Origin: Cubamyces lactineus
Taxonomy: Eukaryota > Basidiomycota > Agaricomycetes > Polyporales > Polyporaceae
Direction of reading: 5' to 3'
DNA length: 64,000 nucleotides
Assembly: GCA_022376465.1 (NCBI GenBank)
Contig: JACDTU010000034.1
Location: 104,902 to 168,901, forward strand
The notes beneath the pieces are model-generated. The model searched no databases. It was given only the letters and a program-made list of their open reading frames with translations, and was not told where the DNA came from. The translations under genes were made by a program, and so were the position numbers. Below, piece by piece: positions 36,469 through 48,303 of the stretch. Within the stretch, counting starts at the first letter, position 1; every line of letters starts with the position of its first letter.

Positions 36469-37468
36469 AGGCTGCGGTTTGTTGGTCGGCTTTCTGTGGA
36501 AGTATCAAGATACTGGCACGTCACGAAGTTGTATAAAGGCTGTGATAGCAATGGAAATAGCAGTGTTGGACGGAATACTACAAGATCGACCGTAAACCTT
36601 ACACGTTCTTTCCACGACACATTACGATGGCGTGCTACGGTAGCTGTCGGGTCAAAGGACAACGGCCTCAAGAGAGCAGATCTCGATTGGGGAGCTATTG
36701 GCTCTGATTACAAACATGCGTAAATAGCGCCGTCGGCTTCCTGGAGGGCGTCTATCTAGCGCTTACCACTTGTCCACAACATTCCTCTGTCTCTTGTGGT
36801 CAGCGCGAGAACGATGAACACCTTTCTATCAGCAAGCTAAGCACAAGATAATCTCTGATCCTCCGCAGCGAGCGTGCGCGATGAACGGACGAAGCTGAGC
36901 TTGTCCTTGTTAACGTTACTTGCGGGCTTGAGTCGGTGCGGTTTTCATTCCTTACGTCTCGCTTGCCGCCATCGCCTCTCGCTGTGAAGGATCCCCGGCA
37001 ATGGAAGTAATTCAAAAATGAAATGTACAATATGGCCGTAGCGCGGCATGCTTCAGTATACGTATGGCTGTCGCAACGCTTCTCAGCATCGCTGTTCGGT
37101 AAGTACACCGGTTTCCAAGACGTCTTCAGGTGCCAGTCCTTACAACCTAGAATCGGCTTCGTTATTCTAGGATGCATTTGCGCTACTGCTATTGCGATGC
37201 GTTGCCCTGGCGTGGGATTGCGTTTCGTACTAAACACCAGCTATGTGGCTCTGGCGGATCACGAAGTCATCCCACTTCCATGAGATCTCTCAGCCCCGCT
37301 CAGCGATGCTCACATTCACTTGGCCGTTTCTAGAACAAGAACATATGAGTGAGCTTGCGTCTCATGTGGGCGCTGTATATCTTTGTCGAAAATAAGCAGG
37401 AGATTCCTCCATCACACCCGTCCTCTCTCCAGCCTAACCGTCCTAACAATGTCACCCCGGCCGCCACC
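36469..37468. other. Intergenic between D8 and D9
   Basis: Holds a recurring-motif copy (36677-36730). No gene is recognised. It separates the two DUF6534-like subfamilies. Confidence 0.45.
36677..36730 (+). repeat. Recurring intergenic motif, copy 4
   Basis: Core: GCAGATCTCGATTGGGGAGC then TATTGGCTCTGATTACAAAC and ATGCGTAAATAGCG. About 0.75 kb upstream of D9. Confidence 0.5.
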
Positions 37469-39766
37469 ATGGACAATCCAGTCACCACTAAGCTTAGCTT
37501 TGCAACCATCTGCAAGACTATCGGGGCCGTTGTCTTGGGGGGTATCATAGGAATTATGTACGACCGTACCCTCCAGTGTGCACTAACGTGATAATGACCC
37601 CGTTTCGTCTAGGCTCTACGGACTAACCTTCCATCAAGTTTACCGATACTTCAAAATGTATCCGAAGGACAGGACCAGATTCAAAGTATTCGTATGTCTG
37701 GCGTTACCCGATGCCGCCATACCTCCCGCTGACCAGGGATCCAATCTTAATCCTTGTTCGCACAGGTCTTAGTCATCTTGTAAGGGTGCATCCGAGCCGG
37801 TACAGTCGGAAGAGTACCTCACATAGGATGACCGGTTCACAGGGCCCTTGAAACTTGGCACATTTTGCTATGGGGAGCGGCCGGGTAATTTTGAGTCGAT
37901 GCTATAAATCTGGGACACTCTGACAGAGATCCCCTTAGGTATCACTACCTCATCGAAGAGCCATACACGGCCCAGTCCTCCAATGCAATATCGATCAATG
38001 GCAACTGGTGAGCATACGTCCCTTGGTACGGAGTGATAGTCGATCTCATGTTTTGTGGAATTCGAAGGTCGGTTAGGGTGCGTGCGACGTATTCGAGTCA
38101 ACCGGCAAGATACTCACATTTGTGTGATGAAGCTGTCAGTGATAGCGACGGTGAGCTATTCGTATACAGCTTCGATTGCGCCCGAAAACACTCACCAGGT
38201 GTTGCACAGTCCCTCACGATCGGCACGACTCAGTGGTGAGCAGTCACATCATTCGACCCAGCACTCTACGGCTCACGACGTGGGTATCATAGCTTTTATG
38301 CGTGGCGCGTGTATCACAGTGGGTCGCGCTCTCTGTCTGCGAAACTGTGCCACTTTATAAACATCCTTAGTCGGTCCCCATTACAAGTGGCTAGTCACGC
38401 CGGCGGTGCGTGTCATGTCTCCTTGATGGCCTGTCATCTGGCATAGGTCTGGACTTATGGAATGCCATGCAGGTCCTGTTCCTAGTCGTCGATAAAGGCG
38501 AGTGTCTTCTCACTATCATATAATGTTCTGCCTGCTGTTGCTTAAGTATCATGTCCAGGCTTCGCATTGGGTACGCCTGTTTGATAATACTTCCTGTCGA
38601 CTACTTAAATGCTGAATGTTGACCTCTCGTTCCAAATAGCTGCGGGAATAGAAGCGTGAGTTATCGTGCGTCTATCCTTGTCAACACCCAACTCTGACGT
38701 TCTTCCGTTCAGATTCCGGGAGACGAGTACTGTCGCAGACTTCCAACGCCTGAATGTGCGTTTCTGTGGTACCGAGGCTGTTTCCGCAACTCACAAGGAC
38801 ATCCTTCGCGCAGTGGCTCGTAGCAGCGTCCTACGGGTTGGCTTCGGTAACAGATCTTACGCTTGCCGGAACGCTTGTGTTCGTCCTACATAAATCTCGC
38901 ACCGGCTCGAAGAGGTATGACGAAACTTTGCACGCATTCCTTCAGGAAGACTTTCTTACTGAATAACAAATATGGCTTGCAGGACAGACACGATACTCGA
39001 TACACTCATCAAGTATACCATCAACACAGGTGCGTCAACACCCTCTCATCGGCGTTACGGCTAAGCTGATACGTTGTCGCATTGTTCTAGGCGTCCTTAC
39101 GAGGTGAGCCCGAACGCCCAGGCCCTTTGCTACCGCGTCTGAGTGACACCATATGCAGTCTTTGCAGCCTTTTCGCTTTCATTTTTGTGAGTTCGGCTAG
39201 CACCTCTGACGGATTCAGACTGAGACTAACTGCCTACTCAGGCAATCATCCTCCCGGGGAATCTAATCTATGCTGGAATCAGCATCGTGGGCACTAAGCG
39301 TACGTACCTCGCTCGTCATGTAGGACCAATGCGCTGGCACTCATCTTGCTACCAGTCTATGCCAACTCCGTGCTGGCTGTGTGAGCGATCATGACCGCAT
39401 TGCGTGCTTTTGCCCTACTCACCTATAGCGCATCCGTTGATCACAGGTTGAACTCTCGACGCGACCTCGGCAACCGCTTCGATGACGACTTCGCGTCGGC
39501 CAGCCGGCCGACACCGCCTCACGATCCCGGCATGAGCCCCGCCATGAGCGGGACGAGACAAACGGGAAATGACACAAGCATGGCATGGGTTCCCGCGCAG
39601 GTTCGTTGCGATTCTCAGGAATGTATTCGTTATGCTGAGTGGCTCGTTGCGATTGCAGAGATCGCTGAACAGCTTCGATACTGAGCGCAGTCTCGCTCAG
39701 TGTGACGGGATGACGTTCGCGCGTGGAACAGGCGGGGAAGACTCGAATTGTAGCATGGCAGTCTAA
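37469..39766 (+). CDS. DUF6534-like multi-pass membrane protein, copy D9 (second subfamily)
   Basis: ATG at 37469 lies in an unusually perfect context (GCCGCCACCATGG) and reads MDNPVTTKLSFATICKTIGA. The blocks differ from D2-D8: LYGLTFHQVYRYFKMYPKD; LETWHILLWGAAG; YHYLIEEPYTAQSS; FYAWRVYH; HYKWLVTPA; FRETSTVADFQRLN; WLVAASYGLASVTDLTLAG; DTLIKYTINTGVLT; SLCSLFAFIF; NLIYAGISIVGTK; YANSVLAV; LNSRRDLGNRFDDDF. The 22-exon plan and micro-exon sizes are kept (10, 18, 26, 26, 25, 12, 16, 13 nt); exon 10 is 35 nt rather than 38. Intron 11 has a GC donor (GCGAGT at 38498), shared with D10. The last exon (RSLNSFDTERSLAQ) stops at TAA 39764-39766. No defect is visible. Confidence 0.8.
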
Positions 39767-41329
39767 GGACGTCTTTCAAAGACTCCGAGAACTTCTTAAG
39801 CTATCGTGTATCCAAGGGCAACTATACGTACTGTATGTGCCAAGCGGGCTCGGGCCTGCATGTAGAATGGATATAGTGTGATTCTACTAAATGACGCCCA
39901 CTGCTACCGTTCTCGCGGTATCCTCTTCGAAGCGCAGCCTCGGCTTCGGACACATCGGAATGACACACATGTTTTCTGCGGCCATTCCGGGCTGCAGCTG
40001 AGGCCAGGCCTCAGCCGTATGTGGAGCTTCCGTGCTTCGAATGTCTTCTCGCGATAAGCCTCGGACACATGGAGATCACGGTTCTATGAACGGATCGTAG
40101 GTTTAACGAAGCTGTTGGTGACTAGCCTGCAGTGATTCTGGTTGCGAGGGGGTGGAGATTCTAATCGGCACAAGCGTACCCCTCTACAGTGACTTGGAAG
40201 AGCCATAACGAGGAGTAACATGTTGACATGGGTTCTTCGCCCGTTGTCTCTCAGGTTACGACACTCTCGAAACCCTCGTCAGGTATACATCCAGTCCCCA
40301 ACGAGTGCCTGAACTACAGTTCCGGCACATCCAGGTTGGGGCCCAACGATAATAATCAAATTGGGTGTGAAGTATTTACTCCTGATCTCCAATCGAAGGA
40401 ATCCTCGACAAGTACTCACAGACATTCTGACAGCTCGAACAGCCCAAACTTCCGGAGAAGAAAGTGACGGAGCGTGATATTCTCCTGCAGCAGCATCCAG
40501 TGGAGTATTACAAGGTTATTGCAAAAGAGGCCAAGCCTGACGGTGTGTGCCTTCTCATGACATATGCACCGTTCAAGCAAGGGAGAGTCGAGCCAGATTC
40601 GGAGATCCCGATCGGGGGGCCAATGGCTTTGGTTTCAAACAAGAACAAATCAACCATCAGCCACACCGGCGCTCTATGACACACCCTGGTCTGACGGCCC
40701 ACTCTTGCAATGTTACAGTCGTACGACTCACTGCAATGTTGATTTCCCCCATGTCGACTGTCGTAATTTGCGGCATACAGACTTTTGCTTAGGATTGAGA
40801 CCCTGCGCCGGCATGTGCAACAGCCGGTGGACAGAATCCTGCTCGTCCTTTCGGTTTCCTGGCGATTTCGTCGTCGCACCTCGTTGTACGTACCCATATC
40901 TCTCAACGGCTCAGTCTCAGCTCCGTATCCTGATAAAATACATCCAGTAGGTTTGCGGCAAGCGCCATCCTACGTGATCTCTCGCAGGCAGGGTATCCTG
41001 TAAGGACGAACGCCCCTAATCGGCCACTCGAAATGGTATCGAAGAGTTCTCGGCATCTGAAAACTTCGCAGTTTGCGCATCTAAGATGCGCCTACCATTT
41101 ATGACATACATCTTCGCGCTTCCAAGCGGGATGCTTTCATATCTGATATTCAGGACGACAGTCGGTGATAGTCCGTCGAAACACAGTCACATAGACACTG
41201 CCCATGGCTCGCGGACGTCCATAGCCCACATTCTCAGTATATATGGTATGTTATCGCCTCCAGTCCGTCTATTCTGAAAGCCTGAAAACCCCGCCACCTG
41301 CTCGATACAGCTCCACTCTCGTAGCGATA
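39767..41329. other. Intergenic between D9 and D10
   Basis: Contains a recurring-motif copy at 40601-40650 and a TATATATGG string near 41239, about 90 nt upstream of D10. No gene is recognised in 1.5 kb. Confidence 0.45.
40601..40650 (+). repeat. Recurring intergenic motif, copy 5
   Basis: Core: GGAGATCCCGATCGGGGGGC then CAATGGCTTTGGTTTCAAAC and AAGAACAAAT. About 0.7 kb upstream of D10, 0.83 kb downstream of D9. Confidence 0.55.
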
Positions 41330-43600
41330 ATGCCCGACTTGACTGCTTCTACGCCTGGCTTTGCTGCAATGTTCGATACCGTCGGTGTGGTTGTCTTGGG
41401 AGGGGTTCTAGGCGTAATGTACGAGACTGTCTCATTCCGCTGTCGATTGCACACTGACGTGACCGGTCAGGCTATATGGCGTTACGCTCCATCAAGTGTA
41501 TAGATATCTCACAATGTACCCTGCAGACAGAACATCGCTGAAGGTCTTCGTATGTCCGCGTTTCTTCCAGCATCATTCACGTTCGTATCTGACCTCGTGT
41601 GCCACCAAGGTGATCATATTGCTGTGATTCTTCGTGCTGCATAGCCTTGTCCCTGTCCAGCTAATCTGCCCAGCGCAGGATCCTTGAGACTTGGCATATC
41701 GTAGTATGGCTCGCCGCTGGGTAGGGATGTTCGCGCAACTGGCGGACCATGTACTCACCCCTCGGTTCATAGGTATCATTACAACATAGAAGGCCACTTT
41801 ACAAATGAAGCCTCCCTTGGCGGGCACTGGTGCGTCTCTTCCACGCATTCCTGGTATCATTCAATCAACATCAATCGTTCCCTGCGTCCCAGGTCGTTAA
41901 GAGTATGACCCTGAATCTCCTTGGAGATCGCCTGACTGACAGTACACTTCTATACCTGTTAGCTTGCAATTCTAGCCACCGTAAGTCTTGTCCCGAGATT
42001 ATCGGCTCCAAATCTCACCGCGTCCAGACAGTTCCTATAGGCGTCACCCAATGGTGAGTACGAAACCATCAAGACGTCGAGCAAATCACCATGATCTCCC
42101 TGCAGTTTCTACGCGTGGCGTGTATACCTGAGTGCGTCACCTTGCTGCTTGGTCGTACCTAGATCTCTGACTCATGTAATCTACGTCCTGTCGAGGTTAG
42201 TTGGGCCACATTACAAGTGGTTAGTCACACCTGCAGTACGTGTCTACCTGCAAATATAGCCAATCACCGTTCATTGAATTCCCGCTATTTTCAGCTCTCG
42301 TGTCTAGTGATTTATCAAGGCGAGTGCTCCTTTGACTTCGCTTCGATATAACTGATGTCAAAGGTAAACTAGGATTTGCCTTTGGTACGATCTCAGCACA
42401 ACGAGCCCGTCTCAGATCGTATACTGACCAGCAGGGTGTGCATAGCCGCAGGCATCAAAGCGTAAGCATTGGGATCTGCTTCCACGCACGATCTTGCTCA
42501 TGCAACGCAACCCACAGCTTCCAAGTCACCAATACCGTAGCCGACTTCGAACGCCTGAGTGTGAGGGTCCGTCAATCTATCTTGGCGAAACCCAAATAAC
42601 AATGACTTTCCAGTGGCTTGTCGCGATCGCGTGCGGGTTGTCTTCGATAACCGACGTGACCCTAGCTGCGACGTTGGTATTCGTGTTGCATCGATGTCGG
42701 GTCCAGGGCTTGAGGAGGTACGCGATGCGGCGGTATTGATCGTTCATAATTGGAGCGTCAATTCATAAGTGCCTCCAGTAGCAGGACGGACACCATTCTC
42801 GATACCCTGATCAAGTACACGATCAACACAGGTCAGTACCTATGTATGTTCGCGAGGCCTCGAGTCACTCATTACCTACGATTCACTATCCTAGGTCTTC
42901 TCACGAGGTAAGAAATTGCGGTGGCGCTAGTCCTCGCACTCACGCGACCCTCCGGATGTTGTAGTATCGGTGGCTTGCTCGCGTTCATATTCGTTAGTAG
43001 ACACGGACGTATCAAAGCTTTGACGCACCTTCAACTCACGCGATTGCAGGCTATAGTCCTTCCCGGGAACCTGATCTACGCTGGCATCACTATTGTGGGC
43101 ACAAAGCGTACGTCCTGCCTGGCGTGTTGCATGTTCTTTCCACTGATATGTCTACGCCACCTTCGTCTGGTACAGTCTACGCGAACTCCGCTCTTGCTTT
43201 GTAAGATCTTGCCCTTGCGATCTTGAAACAAAGTTCTCATGTAAACTCTCCACGTCGGTACCTGGTTACAGGTTGAACTCGCGACGCTTCATCAACCGGC
43301 AGCTCACAGACGACTTCGTATCTTTTAATGCCTCAGAGCTCGCGCAACTGGAGAGCATGGAGAGCCCAACGCGGCGGATCACGATGGCGTCAACGATTAG
43401 ATGGAAGGCACCTCGCGTAAGTGTTGATTTGTATGTCGTCTAACGTGCGGCGAGCCGAAGGTTGGCTGATCTATTGGCAGACCTCCTTGGGCACTACCAT
43501 CTCGATCGGCCGCAGCGTCGCCGGTTCGACTGGCTATGAAGGGGCGTCCGCCCCTCGAGTTAAGAGTGGAGATAGCGCGAGTCACGAAACAGACGAATAA
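41330..43600 (+). CDS. DUF6534-like multi-pass membrane protein, copy D10 (second subfamily)
   Basis: ATG at 41330 (MPDLTASTPGFAAMFDTVGV) to TAA 43598-43600. Blocks: LYGVTLHQVYRYLTMYPAD; ILETWHIVVWLAAG; YHYNIEGHFTNEA; LAILAT; FYAWRVYL; HYKWLVTPA; FQVTNTVADFERLS; WLVAIACGLSSITDVTLAA; DTLIKYTINTGLLT; SIGGLLAFIF; NLIYAGITIVGTK; YANSALAL; LNSRRFINRQLTDDF. Intron 11 uses a GC donor (GCGAGT at 42320), the same site as D9. Exon 21 ends MASTIRWKAPR, and the last exon (TSLGTTISIGRSVAG) gives a Ser-rich tail ending ...SHETDE. It converges with the DUF4246 gene, with 144 bp between the stop codons. Confidence 0.8.
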
Positions 43601-43744
43601 TACGAACTTGCTTGTCGTCGCCTTTCTCGTGTCAGTGGTACACTGGCGTATGAATGTCTTGGACGCGAACCATTGACGCATTAGATGCATCCGCACGATA
43701 TGATATTCCTCACAGATTATACGCGATGCGCCAAGCCTATCTAT

Positions 43745-45506
43745 CTAATGTTCGCACATGGCAAATCCTATCTCAAAAACCTGCTCGTTATGCTCCACGG
43801 TGAACTGTCCGCGCTCCTGCATCAAGTATAACCGATCCTCCTCTGCTTGCTCCCTCGACACGACGCAGTCAACGCCGCGTACGATCATATCCACGATCTC
43901 GGCAGGCAATGCTTGGAACCTCGGAATTTCCGCGAGAACCTCCTCGAGCCACTCCCTCTGCTGCGGAGGAACATCCGTCGTCGAGTGAATCCTTGTCAGG
44001 GGGTCGACGAGAAAGAAAGCAAGGATCTTCCTGTATCCAGGCCGCGATGGATCTTCGAGCGTAAATCCATCGACGTGATGCTGGTAGATGTTCGGGAACG
44101 CGATGCACTTGTCCTCTTCCGCGCGGATGCATCCTATCTGCTGAGACAATGGTAAGTCTCTTCCAAGTCCGTACGCCGCGACCCAGCCCTTGTGATCGTC
44201 GTTTTGGTAGTTCATGCACACGCCGAGATCGCTTGCGTGGCTCCCAGTCGTCTGCCGGAAGTCGAGGTCGGACTGCGTGATGTTCTCGCAAGCGTAGTAG
44301 TAGATCCCTGTGGCGACGATCTTCTCGTTCGCCATGCCTTCGACGTGCCACGCCCCACCGTGATAGACCGGATTCTCTGGGGTGAGGACGATGTTCGCAA
44401 GTTTCACGATCACCTGGACGGTGCGTCTTTTGAGGCTGAATTCGACCCGGCCCTCTTGATTGGGAGGTGAGAATGGTTCAGGCTCGGGGATAAACGGCCA
44501 CTTCATGGTACGCTCCCAATGTTCCCTCAGGCGATCGCACTCGGCTTCGCCGAGCTCATCTTCGTCTAGGTCCTGAGGCTCTGTTCCTTCGAGATAGTCG
44601 TACCACGTCGCCGGGTCCGCCTTGATCGCTAGCGGAGGCTCCGGGTTCAACAAATCGGACAAGACCTTGTCGAAAAGAGGGATGAAGCGACCAAGCACCC
44701 TTGTCACGGAGTTGTGAAGGGCTCGGTGGTGTGTAGGATGGATGTTGTTGATGTATCCCAGCGAGGTGACTTCGCCGGTCTCGGACACCTTGAAGTCCGT
44801 GGGAAGCCATTGGTACTCGGACGACACAGCGTAGTCGTTGGCGTTGACGAGGTCTGCACGCTCTTGCTGGTACGTATCCTCGTCTAAAAGGCGGGGATTG
44901 GGACGACTCGCCCAAGTACGCCCGATGCATAGACAGTAGAGCGACGGGTGGACAAGATCTAGAACTTGCCCCTCTGACCCAGGGTGCCAGTCCTTCTGCT
45001 CATTCGGGACGTCCTCCAGAGTGGATACTGCTTGCACGAGCTCCGCTTTCAAGGTGCTGGGTATAAGGGAACGCGTTTCGTACACTCTTGGTATAGTCGT
45101 AGCCTTGACTCCAGTCAGCGCTCCGAGACAACGTCAGGATCACGAAACTACTCACGTATATTCCGGTCGTTTCGTCTCTGCGACTGGCTTCGTACTTGAG
45201 CTGGTCGAAGATGTAGTCCAACTGAGTGTCGGTGACAGGTTCTCGAGGCCACGGCTTCTCCCCGTTTCCATGGTCGAAACGCTTCTCACCGCCCCAGAGC
45301 TCCTCCAGTGCCTCTGCGTCCTGCTCAATCATCTCTGCGCGCCATTTCGCAACGATCTCTGGGTCGTTCACTTTCATCCACCAATCTGGCTTGATGCGGA
45401 TGTAGAAGGACATGATGCGCATGCGTCGCTCCACGACCGTCACCGGTTCGCGCTCTTGGAATTCGAAAGGCGCAGGGAACGCCAGGTCCGTGGTATTGCT
45501 TGCCAT
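43745..45506 (-). CDS. DUF4246-family protein
   Basis: Two exons (45506-45156 and 45103-43745) joined over a 52-nt GTGAGT...GTCAAG intron, giving 569 aa. The N-terminal part (PDWWMKVNDPEIVAKWRAE; QLDYIFDQLKYEA) and the core (YQWLPTDFKVSETGEV; GYINNIHPTHHRAL; WHVEGMANEKIVATGIYYYA; IAFPNIYQHHVDGF; YRKILAFFLVDP) are the signature of fungal DUF4246 proteins, typical in length. HVE, the later HH-D and the R-K-I-L-A-F-F strand resemble the H-x-E/D...H...R pattern of the 2OG-Fe(II) dioxygenase fold. That activity is inference; no substrate is known. It is the only recognised gene of another family inside the DUF6534-like array after 11.5 kb, with no sign of being broken. Confidence 0.85.
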
Positions 45507-45971
45507 TCTGCTCTTGGGATCCGTCTGAATGAGAACAATCCGGTGAATGATCCTACAGCGATGTTCAAGGGGTGAATGAGTGGGTTATGTATGGTTAGTG
45601 CCGGCTTTTAAGAGTTCTTCGGAACCGCCTTCCAACCCTCCCGTTGCGCTCAGGCACAACGGGCTGATTGCAGTCCCGGCGTCTAGGGCGTCGTTGGACG
45701 AGTCACTATGCTCTGCCAAGCATTTTCTTGGGGAGCGGTCCCACAAGGTCAACGGTTCGAGTGTCGGCTACATGAGTGTGAGAACAAGATGTAGAGAGCC
45801 ATATTTTATTATAGCAAGCATGGCTGGCACCAGCATGGCCGTAGTGTCCTTCCTGAGGAACGGCATGATACCTGATACACATAAATAGAGTTCCTGCAGG
45901 TAGATGATAGCTCGCTGATAGCTATCAGCTGTGTCTCGGCCTTAAGATCTATATGGGAATAAACAACATAT
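45507..45971. other. Intergenic between DUF4246 gene and D11
   Basis: Short spacer holding the DUF4246 promoter and D11 3' flank. A GGTTCGAGTGTCGG string near 45750 looks like a tRNA T arm but has no matching stems. Confidence 0.45.
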
Positions 45972-48303
45972 CTATGATACGCGAGTTGGAGTGCGACTTA
46001 CCACCGCCGCGGCGAGAGCCAGCTCCTGTCTCTGTAACAAGCAAGCGTTTGAACCTGGGGGAGAAGGAAGCGATTCTAGATCACCTTCACCTTCCCTGGA
46101 AGCGATACCATCACCTATGCTGGACAACGGTACCGGTATTAGCGGAGAAAAATATGAGTATAAGGTATCGGGTCAGAAGTATTGCTTGCTTACGCCAAAC
46201 TGTTCCATGTCATGCTCGGCTCTCTCTGACTTCGTGTCGGGTGGCTCACCACGTCCGAGGGTGTGAAATCGTCCATGAGCTGCTCGTTCATGTGGTGTCG
46301 TGAGTTCAGCCTGTTACCCAGTCGTCAGCTCTGCTCACACATGTGCGTGTCCGTACCTCACTCACATCGCGATTACTGAGTTTGCATAGACTAAGAAAAA
46401 ATGTGGTAAGCGGATTATGCGATAGCTGTGGTAAGGAGCCCCGACATACGCCTTGTCCCAATGATGGAGAATCCACAGTAGATGAAGTTGCCAGGCAGGG
46501 CGAGCACCTATGCAACAAGTTAAAGCGTACGCAGATCGAGTGGCAATAGATACTCACGAATATAAAGGCAAGGACAGATCCCACGCTGCGCACGTAGTTC
46601 GTTGAGGATGCTCGATGATTGAACGGCGATACCATGCTCACCTCGTCAGCAATCCTAGGATACGAATCGGTGTAAGTAAGGCAATCTGCAGGGATAGGCT
46701 TCAGACCGACCCGTATTGATAGTATACTTTATCAGGATGGCGAGCACTGTATCCGTCTTGCTACTGAAGGTAACAGAAGCGGTCAAATACTTTTGATTCC
46801 ACGTGTTCAGAGGGCAGACCTACCCGCGGACAGCGGCGCGACATCTATGCAACACAACGACGAGGGTCGCCGCTAATAGCACGTCAGTGACCGCAGCGAG
46901 ACCATAGGCCGTCGCCATGAGCCCCTGGGCATTTCCGTTAGCGTCAGCGGGAGGTTTGCCTTACGCCGAACTGATACGAGCTTACGGTCAAGTTGTAGAA
47001 GCTAGCTAATGTTGTGACCATGCTGAAACTAGAGTAGTACCAGGCCGAGCTTCAGTAACGAGCTTCCTCGGACGGAATAAATGAACTCACGAATTCACCT
47101 CAGCAGCTAGCGAGTCGTGTCAGGGTTTTACACATCATCAGGCGCTCTGTCCTTGTTTTTGATGAACGCGATGAACGCGGGACGTACCTAGGGCGATGCC
47201 TAGACTTGCTGTGAGTATGACGATCACACTACCAGGACACCAGTTAGGGGACATACCTTGATATGCCAATATGAACACCAGCTATAAGATATATCAGCAC
47301 CACCGTTGCATACGTGACTAAGTAGTCGTCAGTGGTACGTACCGCTGTCGCCACCAGAGCCAACAGTCGTTTGCAGCTACGTTCCCCTATCACCATCCCT
47401 TTGTAACGGCAATCCCGCACTAGATATCTGTCAGCGAGATGAAAGTTGACGACCCATGATAGCCACGAACTGCGCGATATCCGCAGCGTATAGAAACTAT
47501 TAAATTGATGTGGATAAAGGTATTGATAGAAACCCGAGATGCATACTCACCTTTGGGGCGCACCGATAGCGAGTGCCTAGAAAAGAAGGTTTCAGCGCCG
47601 CGTTTGGTTTTGGTACGGGCATGCTAGTCTCACAGTCACCAGAATCAGTAGCTACCGAATTTGTATATCATCAATACGTGCTTAGAGCGTCACCATGAGG
47701 ACTCACTCGGAGAGACCTTCAACGACAACGACAACCAATAAGACACGATGAACGTCAGCGGAGATCATCTTTCGGGGCATAGACTAACCAGTGAGCATGG
47801 GACAGTGCCGCAGTGGTGTAGGGATCTGTGATGCCATAGTGGTAGCTAGGTACGTGAGATACGGAGCGCCCAATTACTACCGATGGTTAGCGTACCTTGC
47901 TATAACCCACAGTACGTTGTGGAGGAGCTGGGTAATCCTGGAATTGGGTAGCCCATGTTATATTGGGTCTAACAGCGCGCTGACGATTGAACGCTACTCA
48001 CATGACCACCGAGACCTGAACAAAATGGGTGAGCTAGCATCCGTGCGAATCCGGGGGGCTATAGGCACATACGAAGATTTTGATCCAAAGCCGATCGCCT
48101 GGGTACATCTTGAAGTAGTAGTGTACTTGATACACCAAGAGCCCGAACAAGCTATGAGAATCGTCGTAAGAACTACATCGCAGAATCCGGGAGTCAAGAC
48201 GTTACACATACACATGACCGATTTGGAGAGCGATGATGATAGAACCGAGGGTGTCGAATGAAGCCCTGGACACATCCAGGGGTAGCAGATTTGGGTCAGT
48301 CAT
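45972..48303 (-). CDS. DUF6534-like multi-pass membrane protein, copy D11 (second subfamily)
   Basis: Minus strand, ATG 48303 (MTDPNLLPLDVSRASFDTLG) to TAG 45972-45974. Exons recovered include LFGLLVYQVHYYFKMYPGD; VSVVM (14 nt); LLHNVLWVIA; YHYGITDPYTTAAL; SLR (10 nt); LLILVT (18 nt); ALAIGAPQ (26 nt); FYTLRISR (26 nt); LVFILAYQ (25 nt); a 12-nt and a 16-nt exon; FSMVTTLASFYNLT; GLMATAYGLAAVTDVLLAA; LAILIKYTINTGLLT; SVGSVLAFIF; NFIYCGFSIIGTR; YANSVIAM; LNSRHHMNEQLMDDF. Diverged points: H-Q-x-Y is Y-Q-V-H, the W opening exon 15 is G, and exon 10 has two extra codons. The tail exon (GDGIASREGEGDLESLPSP) is acidic. Frame is intact throughout, so it is called a gene. Confidence 0.75.

Noticed and set aside
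45727..45775. tRNA-like T arm (GGTTCGAGTGTCGG)
   Set aside because: No D arm, anticodon arm or acceptor pairing upstream.
47791..48261. A 156-codon plus-strand frame
   Set aside because: It is antisense to D11 exons 2-5 and has no family signal of its own.
3083..48303. Mating-type B locus with pheromone receptors
   Set aside because: The array encodes multi-pass proteins, but the motifs are not those of STE3-type receptors and no CaaX pheromone precursor frame was found between them.
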